Shown: positions 1-6,782 of the stretch, in pieces
How the letters are laid out: each line of letters opens with the position of its first letter
Position numbering within the stretch: the stretch's first letter is position 1
Assembly (NCBI GenBank): GCA_011524785.1
Contig: WTJQ01000033.1
Span: 1 to 7,560 of the forward strand
Length of the DNA: 7,560 bases
Direction: 5' to 3'
DNA from: Planctomycetota bacterium
GTDB taxonomy: Bacteria > Planctomycetota > UBA1135 > GCA-002686595
Made by a program: the position numbers and the translations under genes
The notes under the pieces: model-generated
What the model was told of the DNA's origin: nothing
The model's database searches: none
What the model saw: only the letters and a program-made list of their open reading frames with translations

Positions 1-1
1 C

Positions 2-1639
2 GGTGGCGTGGCCTGGCTAGGTGTCCTCTGCAACAACACCTACAACTTCGCCGTCTCGGGCAACATCAGCGGCAGCGTCAACTTCCCTGTGGTGCAGCAG
101 CCGTCGAACTGGGACTTCATGGTGTGCGCCCACGAGCTGGGTCACAACTTCGACAGCCCGCACACCCACGACTTCTGCCCGCCCCTCGATGAGTGCGCTC
201 CGAGCGGCTACTTCGGCCAGTGCCAGTCGGCGCAGGTCTGCACCTCGTCCGGAACGATCATGTCGTACTGCCACCTCTGCTCTGGCGGCACCGGCAACAT
301 CACGACCTACTTCCACCCGACTGCCGCGGCCCGGATGTCGCTGCACGCTGCGGCGTGCCTCCCCGCCTACGTGGACGCCAGTGCGGATGCCCCGACACAG
401 CTGACGCCCGGCGTGCCGACACCCGTCACCCTCACCACGACGGCCTCGCCCAGCAGCCCTCCCCAAGTCTGGTTCGCCGCTGACGGAGTGACCTTCTCGG
501 CCATCGACATGGTCGCGGGTGCTGCCGGGACCTGGACCGTCGATCTGCCGGCCGCCGCGTGTGGTGATACACCGGCCTTCTACTACTCACTGGACGACCC
601 GGCCTGCGGCAGCCTCACCCTGCCCGCTGGTGCTCCTGCGGCGGCCTACACGGCGGTCGTGGGCACGTTCACGCTTGCCATCAGCGACGACTGCGAGGTT
701 CCTGCCGGCTGGACCGCCGGCGACCCGAGCGACGACGCGACGACCGGCCTCTGGGAGAACGCGGCACCGGAGGGCACGACCGCCCAACCGGGGGAGGACC
801 ACTCCCCCTCGGGGACCAACTGCTGGGTCACCGGCGCCTCCGCTGGGAACTCCGTCGGCACGAACGACATCGATGGAGGGACCACGACCCTCTACTCGCC
901 CATCTACGACCTGTCTGGCCTGAGCGCGCCGGTCGTCTCGTACTGGCGCTGGTACAACAACACCGCTGGTGCCTCTCCTGGTCAGGACCAGATGGACATC
1001 GACGTCAGCAATGACGGCGGCGCGACCTGGACCAGCCTCGAGGTCGTGGGGCCGCAGTCGGACAACACCGGCGGCTGGATCCTGGCCACCTTCGACCTGG
1101 CGAGCGTCATCGCCCCCAGCTCGCAGGTCCAACTGCGCTTCCGCGCCAGCGACCTCGGCAGCGGGTCCATCGTGGAGGCTGCGATCGATGATCTCGAGAT
1201 CACCGACTTCTCCTGTGGCGGCTCCGGCAGCATCGGGACCCGCTACTGCAGCCCGGCCCAGGGCAACAGCTCCGGTGCCCCCGGGGCCCTGGACGTCCTC
1301 GGCTCCGCGACCCTCGCTGACGACGACCTGACCCTCCAGGCCTCGTCGCTCCCGGCCAACCAGTTCGGCCTGTTCGTGACGAGCCAGACCCAGGGCAGCG
1401 TCTCGGTCGGTTCCGGCACGCTCTGCCTCGGAGGGCAGATCGGGCGCTTCGCCGGGCCGGGTCAGATCCTGAACTCGGGTGCCGCAGGCACCTTCAGCCT
1501 GGACCTCACCCCGTCGAGCGACTGGCCCGGCAACGTGATGGCCCCGATGGTGGGCTCGACCTGGAACTTCACGACCTGGTTCCGGGACATCGGCTCCACC
1601 TCGAACTTCACCGACGCCGTCTCGCTCACCTTCCAGTGA
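2..1639 (+). CDS. Secreted reprolysin-like zinc metalloprotease, 5'-truncated by the window edge
   Basis: This is the C-terminal part (about 545 residues) of an exported zinc endopeptidase of the metzincin clan. The frame is open from base 2, and the GTG at base 8 is an internal valine in GGVAWLGVLC, so the true start and signal peptide lie upstream. The zinc site HELGHNFDSPH is at 131-163: three histidines bind zinc and Glu is the catalytic base. The Met-turn TIMSYC has its Met at 260-262, and cysteine-rich sequence surrounds both, as in reprolysin-like (M12B-type) enzymes. A beta-rich linker domain follows (about 370-680), then a MAM/immune-inhibitor-A-like beta-sandwich (about 680-1213) with DVSNDGGATW and EAAIDDLEI. 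A C-terminal module starts at RYCSPAQGNSSG (about 1235-1636) and ends in TWFRD and TSNFTDAVSLTF. The glycine usual in HExxHxxGxxH is Asp here. The fold and activity are well supported; the substrate is unknown. The stem-loop at 1676 probably ends its transcript. Confidence 0.88.
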   Translation, partial: GGVAWLGVLCNNTYNFAVSGNISGSVNFPVVQQPSNWDFMVCAHELGHNFDSPHTHDFCPPLDECAPSGYFGQCQSAQVCTSSGTIMSYCHLCSGGTGNITTYFHPTAAARMSLHAAACLPAYVDASADAPTQLTPGVPTPVTLTTTASPSSPPQVWFAADGVTFSAIDMVAGAAGTWTVDLPAAACGDTPAFYYSLDDPACGSLTLPAGAPAAAYTAVVGTFTLAISDDCEVPAGWTAGDPSDDATTGLWENAAPEGTTAQPGEDHSPSGTNCWVTGASAGNSVGTNDIDGGTTTLYSPIYDLSGLSAPVVSYWRWYNNTAGASPGQDQMDIDVSNDGGATWTSLEVVGPQSDNTGGWILATFDLASVIAPSSQVQLRFRASDLGSGSIVEAAIDDLEITDFSCGGSGSIGTRYCSPAQGNSSGAPGALDVLGSATLADDDLTLQASSLPANQFGLFVTSQTQGSVSVGSGTLCLGGQIGRFAGPGQILNSGAAGTFSLDLTPSSDWPGNVMAPMVGSTWNFTTWFRDIGSTSNFTDAVSLTFQ

Positions 1640-1675
1640 TCGAGGCCCGCTCCTAGGCGCCATCCGGTGCCAACC

Positions 1676-1714
1676 CCGAGGCGGGGTCCGGACGCGTTCC
1701 GGGCCCCGCCTCGG
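1676..1714 (+). terminator. Strong GC-rich stem-loop, probable terminator of the metalloprotease gene
   Basis: The arms ccgaggcggggtccgga (1676-1692) and tccgggccccgcctcgg (1698-1714) pair over 17 bp, with one G-T wobble (1687/1703) and a 5-base loop (cgcgt). The structure begins 37 bases after the metalloprotease stop codon and ends 108 bases before the DoxX start. There is no T-tract beyond two Ts at 1717-1718, so it is not a textbook rho-independent terminator. In a GC-rich genome a hairpin of this strength after a stop codon most plausibly ends transcription or protects the 3' end. It also argues against starting the next gene at the GTG at 1667, which would put the hairpin inside the coding sequence. 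Confidence 0.65.
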
Positions 1715-1803
1715 CGTTCGCGGTGGCCCTGGGCCAGTCCATCCGCACCTGTGTTCGCCGTCCGCGATCGGGTGGCCACCAGCCCCTTGAATCGGCGGTC
1801 ACG

Positions 1804-1815
1804 TGGTCGCGACCA
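1804..1815. promoter_or_regulatory. Perfect 12-bp palindrome just upstream of the DoxX start, candidate operator
   Basis: The sequence tggtcgcgacca equals its own reverse complement and lies 7 bases before the proposed ATG at 1823. A second perfect palindrome, ggtggccacc, is at 1771-1780, and CACGTG at 1800-1805 overlaps the first. Such positions suit a repressor site, but palindromes of this length are not rare in GC-rich DNA, and no promoter boxes could be placed with confidence. This is a weak candidate only. Confidence 0.2.
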
Positions 1816-1822
1816 TGGGAGG

Positions 1823-2221
1823 ATGCCGGCGCCCCTCGTGACCCTGGCCCGCGTCCTGCTCGGGCTCCCCTACCTCGTGCTGGGCCTCAACCACTTCGTT
1901 GGCTTCTTCGAGGCCCCGAGCCCCCCTGAAGACGCCCTTCCCTTCCTCCAGGGCCTCCTGGCAACCTCGTGGGCCTTCCCCGTGGTCAAGGGGGCCGAGG
2001 TCCTGGGGGGAGCGCTCCTCGTCCTTGGCTGGGCCCAGCCCTTCGCCCTGGTCCTGCTCACTCCCGTGACCATCGGGATCGTGGGCTACGCGTTCGACTT
2101 CGGGGCCGGCGTGGACCAGATCGCTCTGCCGTACCTGATGGGGCTCCTCCACGTCCTGCTCCTCGTCCGGAACAGGCACGCCTGGGGCGGCCTGTTCACG
2201 TCGGGTGACCTCGACGACTGA
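1823..2221 (+). CDS. DoxX-family integral membrane protein
   Basis: A small hydrophobic protein of 132 residues from the ATG at 1823. It has about four predicted membrane segments, roughly residues 4-22, 41-70 (possibly interrupted), 72-92 and 100-116. Motifs typical of DoxX-like proteins are visible: a first helix ending in GLNHF, then KGAEVLGGALLVLG, and a final helix before the charged tail RNRHAWGG. Family members sit in the inner membrane. Some associate with redox or thiol stress functions, but the role of most is unknown, so none is assigned here. The frame is open back to a GTG at 1667, but that 52-residue extension is arginine- and proline-rich and overlaps the terminator hairpin. 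The 132-residue form matches the usual family size. A GGGAGG lies directly against the ATG, too close to be a normal ribosome site, so the start is not certain. Transcription converges on glnS. Confidence 0.8.
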   Translation: MPAPLVTLARVLLGLPYLVLGLNHFVGFFEAPSPPEDALPFLQGLLATSWAFPVVKGAEVLGGALLVLGWAQPFALVLLTPVTIGIVGYAFDFGAGVDQIALPYLMGLLHVLLLVRNRHAWGGLFTSGDLDD

Positions 2222-2235
2222 CCTGCACCGCGCCC

Positions 2236-2251
2236 GCCTCAGGGCCTCAGG
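2236..2251. repeat. Tandem duplication of an 8-bp unit between converging genes
   Basis: GCCTCAGG occurs twice head to tail at 2236-2243 and 2244-2251, in the 25-base gap between the DoxX stop and the glnS stop. The second copy covers the glnS stop codon (TCA on this strand at 2247-2249). The repeat is direct, so it does not form a terminator hairpin. It may be a slippage product and could have moved the glnS stop slightly. Confidence 0.5.
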
Positions 2252-3920
2252 ACCCGCTCTTCTTGGCCCACGAGTCCCGGAGCGTGACGGTTCGCAGCAG
2301 GCGTAGGGTCGACGCGCCGGGATCAGCACGGAAGTAGCCGAGACGCTCGAACTGGAAGAGGTCCCCGGGGGCGGCCTCTGCAACGGCCGCCTCCACCATC
2401 GCGGTGGTCTCGGAGCGCGAGTTGGGGTTCAGGTCGCCGCGCCAGTCCTCCAGCGCGCCCGGGTTCGGATCGAGGAAGAGGGGCTCGAAGGTCCACAGCG
2501 GAACCTCGGTCGCCGTCGCGGAGGGGACCCAGTGGATGATCCCCTTGACCTTCTTCTCCCCCTCCGGAGTCACGCCACCGAAGGTCCGGGGGTCATGGCT
2601 GCAGCGCAGCTCGACCACGTTGCCCTCCGCATCCTTGATCACCTCGTCGCACGTGATCACCGGACCGTAGCGAAGGCGGACGGAGCCGCCGGGCCGCAGG
2701 CGGAAGAACTTGCGGGGCGCGTCCTCGAGGAAGTCGGCCTGCTCGATCAGGACCTCGCGCCGCAGCTCGATGGGCCGGGTGGCGCCGCTCGCGTCCTCGG
2801 GGTTGTCGACGGCCTCACAGGCCACGCTCTCCTGCTCACCAAGGGAGGTGATGACCACTCGGAGCGGGTCCAGGACCGCCATGCGCCGTGGCGCCGTGCG
2901 GTTGAGGGCTCCACGGACCTCGTCCTCGAGCCATGAGAGCTCGGCGGTGCTGGTGACCTTGGTCACGCCGACGCGGGCACAGAAGCTCCGGACGGCCTCG
3001 GCCGGGTAGCCGCGCCGCCTCATGCCCTGGATGGTCGGCAGCCGCGGGTCGTCCCAGCCCTCGACGTGCCCCTCGTCCACGAGCTCCACGAGCCTGCGCT
3101 TCGAGAGCACGGTGTGGGTCACGTTCAGGCGCGAGAACTCGATCTGCCGGGGACGCTGCGGCACGTCCAGGCGCTGGACCAGCCACTCGTACAGGGGCCG
3201 GTGGTTCTCGAACTCGAGGCTGCAGAGGCTGTGCGTCACCTTCTCGAAGGCATCGCACTGGCCGTGGGCCATGTCGTACGTCGGATAGATGCACCACGCA
3301 TCGCCCGTCCTGTGGTGCGGCGCCTTCAGGATGCGATAGAGCACCGGGTCCCGCATGAGCAGGTTGGCGTGGCCCATGTCGATCTTGGCGCGCAGGACGC
3401 AGTGCCCCTCCTCGAACTCCCCGGCACGCATGCTGCGGAACAGGCGCAGATTCTCCTCGTGAGTGCGGGCTCGATACGGGGAGTCCGTGCCCGGGACACC
3501 GGGACCTCCGCGCTGGGCCCGGATCTCATCGACCGGGAGGTCGTCGACGTACGCGTCGCCGGCCTCGATGAGAGCCTCCCCGAACGCGTAGAGCTCCTCG
3601 AAGAAATCGGAGGCGTAGTACTGGCGATCCTCCCAGTCGAAGCCCAGCCACCGGACGTCGTCCTGGATGGCGTCGACGAAGCGCGTCTCCTCCTTGCTCG
3701 GGTTCGTGTCGTCGAACCGCAGGTTGCAGAGCCCGCCGTACTGGGCCGCCAGGCCGAAGTCGACACAGATCGCCTTGGCGTGTCCCAGGTGCAAGAAGCC
3801 GTTGGGCTCCGGGGGGAACCGGGTGCGCACGGCCTCCACCCGGCCCTCGGCCAGGTCACGGTCGATCTCCACCTCGATGAAGTGGCGGCTGGGGCGTTCG
3901 GGTGCCGGCGTCTCGGTCAT
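2247..3920 (-). CDS. glnS: Glutaminyl-tRNA synthetase
   Basis: Cytoplasmic class I aminoacyl-tRNA synthetase that charges tRNA-Gln with glutamine using ATP. The protein has 557 residues, close to the roughly 550 of E. coli GlnS. The N-terminal catalytic domain opens with RFPPEPNGFLHLGHAKA. Its HIGH box is HLGH at residues 44-47, and the KMSKS-type loop is VLSKR at 271-275, close to the VMSKR form usual in GlnS. LRAKIDM, WCIYPTYD, THSLCSLEF and HVEGWDDPRLPT are further GlnS hallmarks that separate it from glutamyl-tRNA synthetase. The C-terminal beta-barrel anticodon-binding region runs from about residue 345 and ends TLRDSWAKKSGS, matching the usual family end, with no YqeY-type extension. 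The ATG at 3920 has a good ribosome site 6 bases upstream. It is the last of four close-set minus-strand genes, 28 bases after the sulfatase stop. A GlnS suggests direct charging rather than sole reliance on the GatCAB amidotransferase route. Confidence 0.97.
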   Translation of the reverse strand: MTETPAPERPSRHFIEVEIDRDLAEGRVEAVRTRFPPEPNGFLHLGHAKAICVDFGLAAQYGGLCNLRFDDTNPSKEETRFVDAIQDDVRWLGFDWEDRQYYASDFFEELYAFGEALIEAGDAYVDDLPVDEIRAQRGGPGVPGTDSPYRARTHEENLRLFRSMRAGEFEEGHCVLRAKIDMGHANLLMRDPVLYRILKAPHHRTGDAWCIYPTYDMAHGQCDAFEKVTHSLCSLEFENHRPLYEWLVQRLDVPQRPRQIEFSRLNVTHTVLSKRRLVELVDEGHVEGWDDPRLPTIQGMRRRGYPAEAVRSFCARVGVTKVTSTAELSWLEDEVRGALNRTAPRRMAVLDPLRVVITSLGEQESVACEAVDNPEDASGATRPIELRREVLIEQADFLEDAPRKFFRLRPGGSVRLRYGPVITCDEVIKDAEGNVVELRCSHDPRTFGGVTPEGEKKVKGIIHWVPSATATEVPLWTFEPLFLDPNPGALEDWRGDLNPNSRSETTAMVEAAVAEAAPGDLFQFERLGYFRADPGASTLRLLRTVTLRDSWAKKSGS

Positions 3921-3926
3921 GCGGGG

Positions 3927-3935
3927 CTCCTCCTC
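3927..3935 (-). promoter_or_regulatory. Ribosome binding site of glnS
   Basis: The minus strand reads GAGGAGGAG here, leaving 6 bases before the ATG at 3920-3918. This is a near-ideal Shine-Dalgarno sequence, much stronger than anything in front of the sulfatase or oxidoreductase genes. It supports the chosen glnS start and suggests glnS is translated well independently of its upstream neighbours. Confidence 0.7.
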
Positions 3936-3948
3936 GGAGCCGGGCAGT

Positions 3949-5427
3949 CTAGCGCGACCTCCGCACGGGTTCGGCGATGAAGCCGGGGTCAGGACCCGGC
4001 GGGAGCTGGGCCCCGACGCGCTCGCGCCAGGCGGCGAGGTCGTCCTCCAGGTGCTTGGTCAGCTGCGGCTCGTCGGCAGCAAGATCGGTACGCTCGCCAG
4101 GGTCCTCCACGAGATCGAAGAGCCGGAGCCGCCCGGACTCGAAGTCCTGGTGCAGCTTCCAGCGGCCCCGTCGCAGGGCCCCGCCGGGACGCATCCGCCA
4201 CGCGTCACCGTCGAACCCTCGGCCCTCCAAGTAGCACGGGAAGTGCCAGTACAGGCTGCGAGGCTCCTCGTGACTCCTGGCCAGGTCCCTGCCTTCGAGC
4301 CCGCTCACGGGCTCTGCCCCTCCGAGCGCCAGCAGCGTCGGTGCGAGATCCAGGTGGTGCACGGGCTCCTGCGACCGGGACCCTGGCGTGGCCCAGGCGG
4401 CCCCGTGCACGACCAGGGGTACCCGAATGCCACCCTCGCGGAGCATCCCCTTCCAGCCGGTCAGGGGCTCCATGCTCGTGATCGGCGCAAGTCCCCCGTT
4501 GTCACTCGTCAGCACGATGACGAGAGGTCGCTTGCGGCCGGAGGCGGCATGCGCCGCACGGAGCCGCCCCAGCTGCCGATCGGCCGCGGCGATCATGCCC
4601 GCGTACTTGGCATTGCGCTGTCCACCGTCGGCGGGCCGCCCGAGGAAGGGGGCCACGTCGCCGCGTGCCGCCTGGATGGGCGTGTGGACGGCGTAGGAAG
4701 CCCAGTGGAGGAAGAGTGGGCGGTCCCCCGCACCAGCGAGCATCTCGATGGCAGCATCGCCCTCGAGGTCGGTCAGCCAGGAGCCCGCGGGAGCCTCCTC
4801 CGTGCCGGGGAGTCCGTGCGGAGCCTCGTACCCCTCGGGAGGATGTCCCCAGCGGCCGCCCGCGAAGTTGGAGTCGAAGCCGTGGCCCCCTGGATCCTCG
4901 CTGACGTGCCACTTGCCAACGTGGGCCGTGGCGTAGCCCAGCTCCTGCAGCGCCATGGCGAAGGTCCAGGTGCCGTCATCAAGGTGCCGGCGTGATTCCG
5001 GGAGCAGGAGCCGCCGCGTTCCCTTCTTGCCCCGTGCGGGGCTGTTGACGGTCAGGATCCCGTGCTCGGGCGTCCACCGCCCCGTCAGGAGCGAGGCGCG
5101 GCTGGGAGCGCAGTTGGGGGCGGCCGCGTAGGCGTGCTCGTAGACGAGGCCCTCCCGCGCGAGGGCGTCCATGTGCGGCGTGCTGTAGAAGCGGCTCCCC
5201 ATGAAGCCGGCGTCACGCCAGCCCCAGTCGTCGAGCATCAGCAGGACCAGGTCCGGCCGGTCGTCCGTGAACGGAGGCTCTCCCGTAGGGGAGTCGGCTG
5301 CTCGCGCGTCGATCGAGAGCTCGGACCCCGGAGCCCCGAGGGCCAAGGCACTCCAGCACAGGGCGGGCAGCCAGGCCAGTCGCGACCACGATGCCACGAC
5401 GAGAGCAGCCCCACGGACAGCATCCAT
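3949..5427 (-). CDS. Exported Cys-type sulfatase (arylsulfatase A-like)
   Basis: Hydrolyses sulfate esters, probably outside the cytoplasm. Counting from the ATG at 5427 (492 residues), the N-terminus has a positive and hydrophobic stretch up to about residue 31 that reads as a Sec signal peptide. The signature CAPSRASLLTGR is at 106-117. Cys106 in C-x-P-S-R is the residue converted to formylglycine, so a maturation enzyme is needed elsewhere in the genome. Metal and active-site positions expected of the family are present: DD at 66-67, GKWH at 171-174, HTP at 248-250, SDNGG at 308-312 and GWKG at 324-327. The C-terminal part has LYWHFPCYLEG and LFDLVEDPGERTDLA, typical of this family. The substrate is unknown; a sulfated polysaccharide is an inference. 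An open frame extends to 5646, but it overlaps the oxidoreductase gene and lacks sulfatase or signal features. The start codon lies at the edge of a 14-bp hairpin. Confidence 0.93.
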   Translation of the reverse strand: MDAVRGAALVVASWSRLAWLPALCWSALALGAPGSELSIDARAADSPTGEPPFTDDRPDLVLLMLDDWGWRDAGFMGSRFYSTPHMDALAREGLVYEHAYAAAPNCAPSRASLLTGRWTPEHGILTVNSPARGKKGTRRLLLPESRRHLDDGTWTFAMALQELGYATAHVGKWHVSEDPGGHGFDSNFAGGRWGHPPEGYEAPHGLPGTEEAPAGSWLTDLEGDAAIEMLAGAGDRPLFLHWASYAVHTPIQAARGDVAPFLGRPADGGQRNAKYAGMIAAADRQLGRLRAAHAASGRKRPLVIVLTSDNGGLAPITSMEPLTGWKGMLREGGIRVPLVVHGAAWATPGSRSQEPVHHLDLAPTLLALGGAEPVSGLEGRDLARSHEEPRSLYWHFPCYLEGRGFDGDAWRMRPGGALRRGRWKLHQDFESGRLRLFDLVEDPGERTDLAADEPQLTKHLEDDLAAWRERVGAQLPPGPDPGFIAEPVRRSR

Positions 5428-5440
5428 GGGGCTGCTCTCG
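5400..5440 (-). promoter_or_regulatory. Perfect 14-bp inverted repeat around the sulfatase start codon
   Basis: On the minus strand the arms are 5440-5427 and 5413-5400, perfectly complementary over 14 bp, with a 13-base loop at 5426-5414. In the mRNA the A of the sulfatase AUG (5427) is the closing pair and UG opens the loop. The only plausible Shine-Dalgarno element, GAGAG at 5439-5435 (7 bases before AUG), is buried in the stem. As RNA this would block independent initiation and favour translation coupled to ribosomes leaving the oxidoreductase gene, or regulated opening. It could instead be an attenuator or a DNA operator. The repeat itself is certain; the role is inferred. Confidence 0.5.
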
Positions 5441-5474
5441 GGAGGAGCGCTTCCTCGCAATGGAGCCCTCGGCC

Positions 5475-6764
5475 TCAGACGAAGCGCGTGATGCCAGGCT
5501 GCGCGACGGGGCGCTGGGGCGCGTCGCCCCACTCGTAGGCCTCCGGGCTCAGGTCGAGCTCGCTGTTCCAGGCCTGGTCCCAGGTCACGGTCTTGCCCGT
5601 GTAGGCGCTCATCCGCGCCATGATGGCCATCATCGTCGACTTGCACATGTACTCCGCGTTGTCGATGCGCTCGCCCGCTCGAAGCGCCCCGAACAGCACG
5701 TCGTGCTCGTTCTGGTACATGTCATCCGGGCCCTCACCGCGGTAGCGCCACTTGTCGCCATCGGTGGTGATGCGGTGGGACTGGAGGGCGGCCGTCCCCT
5801 TGGTGCCGTAGGCGAAGTCCGAGACGTTCGCGTCGGCACCGACCCACTGGCGGCAGGAGCTGAACCCCTTCACGCCGTTCCCCCACTCGTAGACGGTGTT
5901 GAAGTGGTCGTAGACGTTGCCCCACTGCTCGTCGGTGCGGACGATGCGGCCGCCGGAGGCGGTGCACTTGACCGGATACTCGTCCTGCATCGCCCATGCC
6001 AGCTTGTCGAGGCTGTGGATGTGCTGCTCCGCGTTGTGATCGCCGGAGAGCCAGGTGAAGTAGAGCCAGTTCCGCATCTGGTACTCCATCTCGCTCCACT
6101 CGGGCTTGCGGCCGCGATGCCACAGCCCGCCCGTGTTGTAGGTGCACTCCAGCGCAGTGATGTCGCCGATGGCTCCGTCGTGCACGCGCTTGAACGTCTC
6201 CTGCTTCGCGAACTGGTAGCGGTAGCAGAGGCCCGAGCTGATCGAGAGGCCCTTCTCGCGGGCCTTCTCGCTCGCCGCCCAGACGCGGCGCACCCCCACG
6301 GCGTCCGTGGCGATGGGCTTCTCCACGAAGGCGTGCACCCCGTGGTCCACCGCGTACTCCACGTGGAGCGGACGGAAGTGCGGCGACGTGGCCAGCAGGA
6401 CCACGTCGCAGCTGTCGATGACGCCCTTGTAGGCATCGAACCCGACGAACTGCCGGTCCGGCGGCACGTCGATGCGGTCGGCGATGTCCCCGATCGCCCT
6501 CAGGCTGTTGAGCTTGGAGGTCAGGAAGTCGGGGAACGCGTCCCCCAGCGCCACGAGCTTCACGTTGGGGTCCGCACGCAGCGCGTTCACCGCCGCACCG
6601 CCACCGCGTCCACCGCAGCCGACGAGGCCGACGTTCAGGGTCTCGCGCGAATCCGCCGGCAGGGCGGCTCCAAGGGCAGAGGGAAGGGTGGAGCCGGCGG
6701 CTGCGAGGGCACCGCCCGCGCGCAGGAACTGGCGGCGGCTGCCGCGGGGCGTCGGGTTGCTCAT
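5475..6764 (-). CDS. Tat-exported Gfo/Idh/MocA-family oxidoreductase
   Basis: NAD(P)-dependent oxidoreductase of 429 residues. The N-terminus carries a twin-arginine signal, SRRQFLRAGG at residues 9-18, followed by an alanine-rich hydrophobic stretch, so export in folded form is likely. The Rossmann domain follows: VGLVGCGGRGGGA at 45-57 binds the dinucleotide, VVLLATSPHFRPLHVEYA is at 121-138, and the family motif EKP is at 148-150. The C-terminal beta-sheet domain contains SGDHNAEQHIHSLD at 240-253, whose histidines are plausible active-site residues. It ends PGITRFV, an ending I associate with planctomycete members. Family enzymes oxidise or epimerise sugars and cyclitols; some act on glycosides. 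The substrate cannot be read here, although the adjacent sulfatase suggests a carbohydrate. No Shine-Dalgarno sequence is at a useful distance from the ATG at 6764, and apbE stops 18 bases upstream, so coupled translation is likely. Confidence 0.93.
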   Translation of the reverse strand: MSNPTPRGSRRQFLRAGGALAAAGSTLPSALGAALPADSRETLNVGLVGCGGRGGGAAVNALRADPNVKLVALGDAFPDFLTSKLNSLRAIGDIADRIDVPPDRQFVGFDAYKGVIDSCDVVLLATSPHFRPLHVEYAVDHGVHAFVEKPIATDAVGVRRVWAASEKAREKGLSISSGLCYRYQFAKQETFKRVHDGAIGDITALECTYNTGGLWHRGRKPEWSEMEYQMRNWLYFTWLSGDHNAEQHIHSLDKLAWAMQDEYPVKCTASGGRIVRTDEQWGNVYDHFNTVYEWGNGVKGFSSCRQWVGADANVSDFAYGTKGTAALQSHRITTDGDKWRYRGEGPDDMYQNEHDVLFGALRAGERIDNAEYMCKSTMMAIMARMSAYTGKTVTWDQAWNSELDLSPEAYEWGDAPQRPVAQPGITRFV

Positions 6765-6782
6765 GCCGCCGTTATAGCAGCC

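Noticed and set aside
1667..1822. N-terminal extension of the DoxX protein from a GTG at 1667
   Set aside because: The extra 52 residues are Arg/Pro-rich, unlike DoxX N-termini, and would place the terminator hairpin inside the coding region.
2222..2246. A two-way terminator between the DoxX and glnS genes
   Set aside because: The 25-base gap holds a direct repeat, not an inverted one, and no stem of useful length was found.
3066..4995. Long plus-strand open frames opposite glnS and the sulfatase gene
   Set aside because: They mirror the codon structure of genuine genes on the minus strand and contain no recognisable motif, signal peptide or ribosome site.
5428..5646. Longer sulfatase starting at 5646
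   Set aside because: The extension overlaps the end of the oxidoreductase gene, is charged and low in hydrophobic residues, and would bury the signal peptide about 80 residues inside the protein.
5475..6764. Assignment of the oxidoreductase as a GH109-type glycosidase
   Set aside because: It shares the NAD-binding fold and Tat signal, but I could not identify sequence features specific to GH109, so only the broad family is supported.
6771..6776. TATAAC on the minus strand ahead of the oxidoreductase gene as a promoter -10 box
   Set aside because: It lies only 6 bases from the ATG, has no -35 partner at a normal distance, and the gene follows apbE by 18 bases.
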